Source: Rhodoglobus sp. (lineage in GTDB: Bacteria > Actinomycetota > Actinomycetes > Actinomycetales > Microbacteriaceae). Taken from it: a stretch of DNA of 64,000 nt. The number at the start of each line of letters is the position of its first letter. The stretch's first letter is position 1. Below the pieces are notes generated by a model. The model was not told where the DNA came from, did not search any database, and worked only from the letters and a program-made list of their open reading frames with translations. The position numbers and the translations under genes are program-made. Location of the stretch: contig JAODLY010000027.1 of NCBI GenBank assembly GCA_025464445.1, positions 1 to 64,000 of the forward strand, written 5' to 3'. Of the stretch, positions 63,934-64,000 are shown one piece after another.

Positions 63934-64000
63934 GTTCGCCGCCGCTTGGGCCGGCGTCGGGCGGCAGCCTGCTTGGGCCTGCACAGATCCGGGATCTCGC
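63930..64000 (+). CDS. rsmA: 16S rRNA dimethyladenosine transferase, N-terminus only (cut by window end)
   Basis: GTG 63930 overlaps the tatD stop (GTGA) and reads in frame to the window end: LLGPAQIRDLA at codons 14-24 is the usual start of actinobacterial RsmA/KsgA (followed in the family by the GQNF motif, outside the window). Only 23 codons are present, so the call rests on this short match plus the conserved metG-tatD-rsmA order. It is too short for the ORF track. Confidence 0.75.
   Translation, partial: MSSPPLGPASGGSLLGPAQIRDL

Overview
This window is high-GC, densely packed chromosomal DNA from an actinobacterium, most likely a Microbacteriaceae-like member of the Micrococcales. Evidence for this includes the conserved order PMT <- | -> rsmI-metG-tatD-rsmA at the right end, an LAXTG (sortase E-type) cell-wall signal, an O-mannosyltransferase, and many leaderless genes in which a TANNNT -10 box sits 6 nt before the start codon. 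I saw no phage, IS element, tRNA, rRNA or CRISPR array. An ice-binding (DUF3494) domain on a large surface protein hints at a cold or frozen habitat. All assignments come from reading the sequence; no search was run.

Layout. 1-1.5 kb: VOC / ArsR / SRPBCC cassette, then an SDR remnant. 1.5-5.6 kb: an aldo-keto reductase operon with a TfoX-like gene, divergent from a LysR regulator and an amidohydrolase. 5.6-9.4 kb: AlkB-type dioxygenase behind a probable LexA box, a TetR/tautomerase pair, a PHP-domain protein behind a small uORF, and a SorC-type regulator. 9.5-15.1 kb: glpD, an alpha/beta hydrolase fused to a membrane domain, an AlkD-like DNA repair protein and a flavin monooxygenase. 15.2-19.4 kb: a 1389-residue ice-binding-domain surface protein with twelve 88-residue Ig-like repeats. 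19.3-26.7 kb: DUF4349 lipoprotein, small helical protein, AKR, hydrolase, a TetR/membrane-protein pair with two operators, FMN reductase, a small membrane protein flanked by two copies of a palindromic element, and an MFS transporter.

27-30.5 kb: the ribonucleotide reductase operon, preceded by two NrdR boxes. It is unusual in two ways. The beta subunit has Phe in place of the radical Tyr and Glu as first metal ligand (class Ic signature). The alpha subunit stops before its redox-active CxxC tail, which is encoded by a separate 29-codon ORF between the two subunit genes. 30.5-41.7 kb: GNAT with an in-frame 21-bp tandem repeat, ABC exporter, thiolase, quinone oxidoreductase, CitE-like lyase, AKR, HrpA helicase and a hydrolase. 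41.7-45.3 kb: methylcitrate cycle operon prpD-prpB-prpC. 45.4-52 kb: AKR, ArsR-type regulator with a 34-bp operator palindrome, metallo-hydrolase and DUF255 protein on interlocked divergent leaderless promoters, and a rhodanese / CoA-binding / metY sulfur operon. 52-58.8 kb: two paralogous giant secreted-plus-membrane proteins. 58.8-64 kb: protein O-mannosyltransferase, rsmI, metG, tatD and the start of rsmA.

Genes that appear to work together: prpDBC (propionate catabolism); nrdA, its tail and nrdB (dNTP synthesis); the SorC-type regulator and glpD (glycerol 3-phosphate); and possibly the O-mannosyltransferase with the Ser/Thr/Pro-rich surface proteins beside it.
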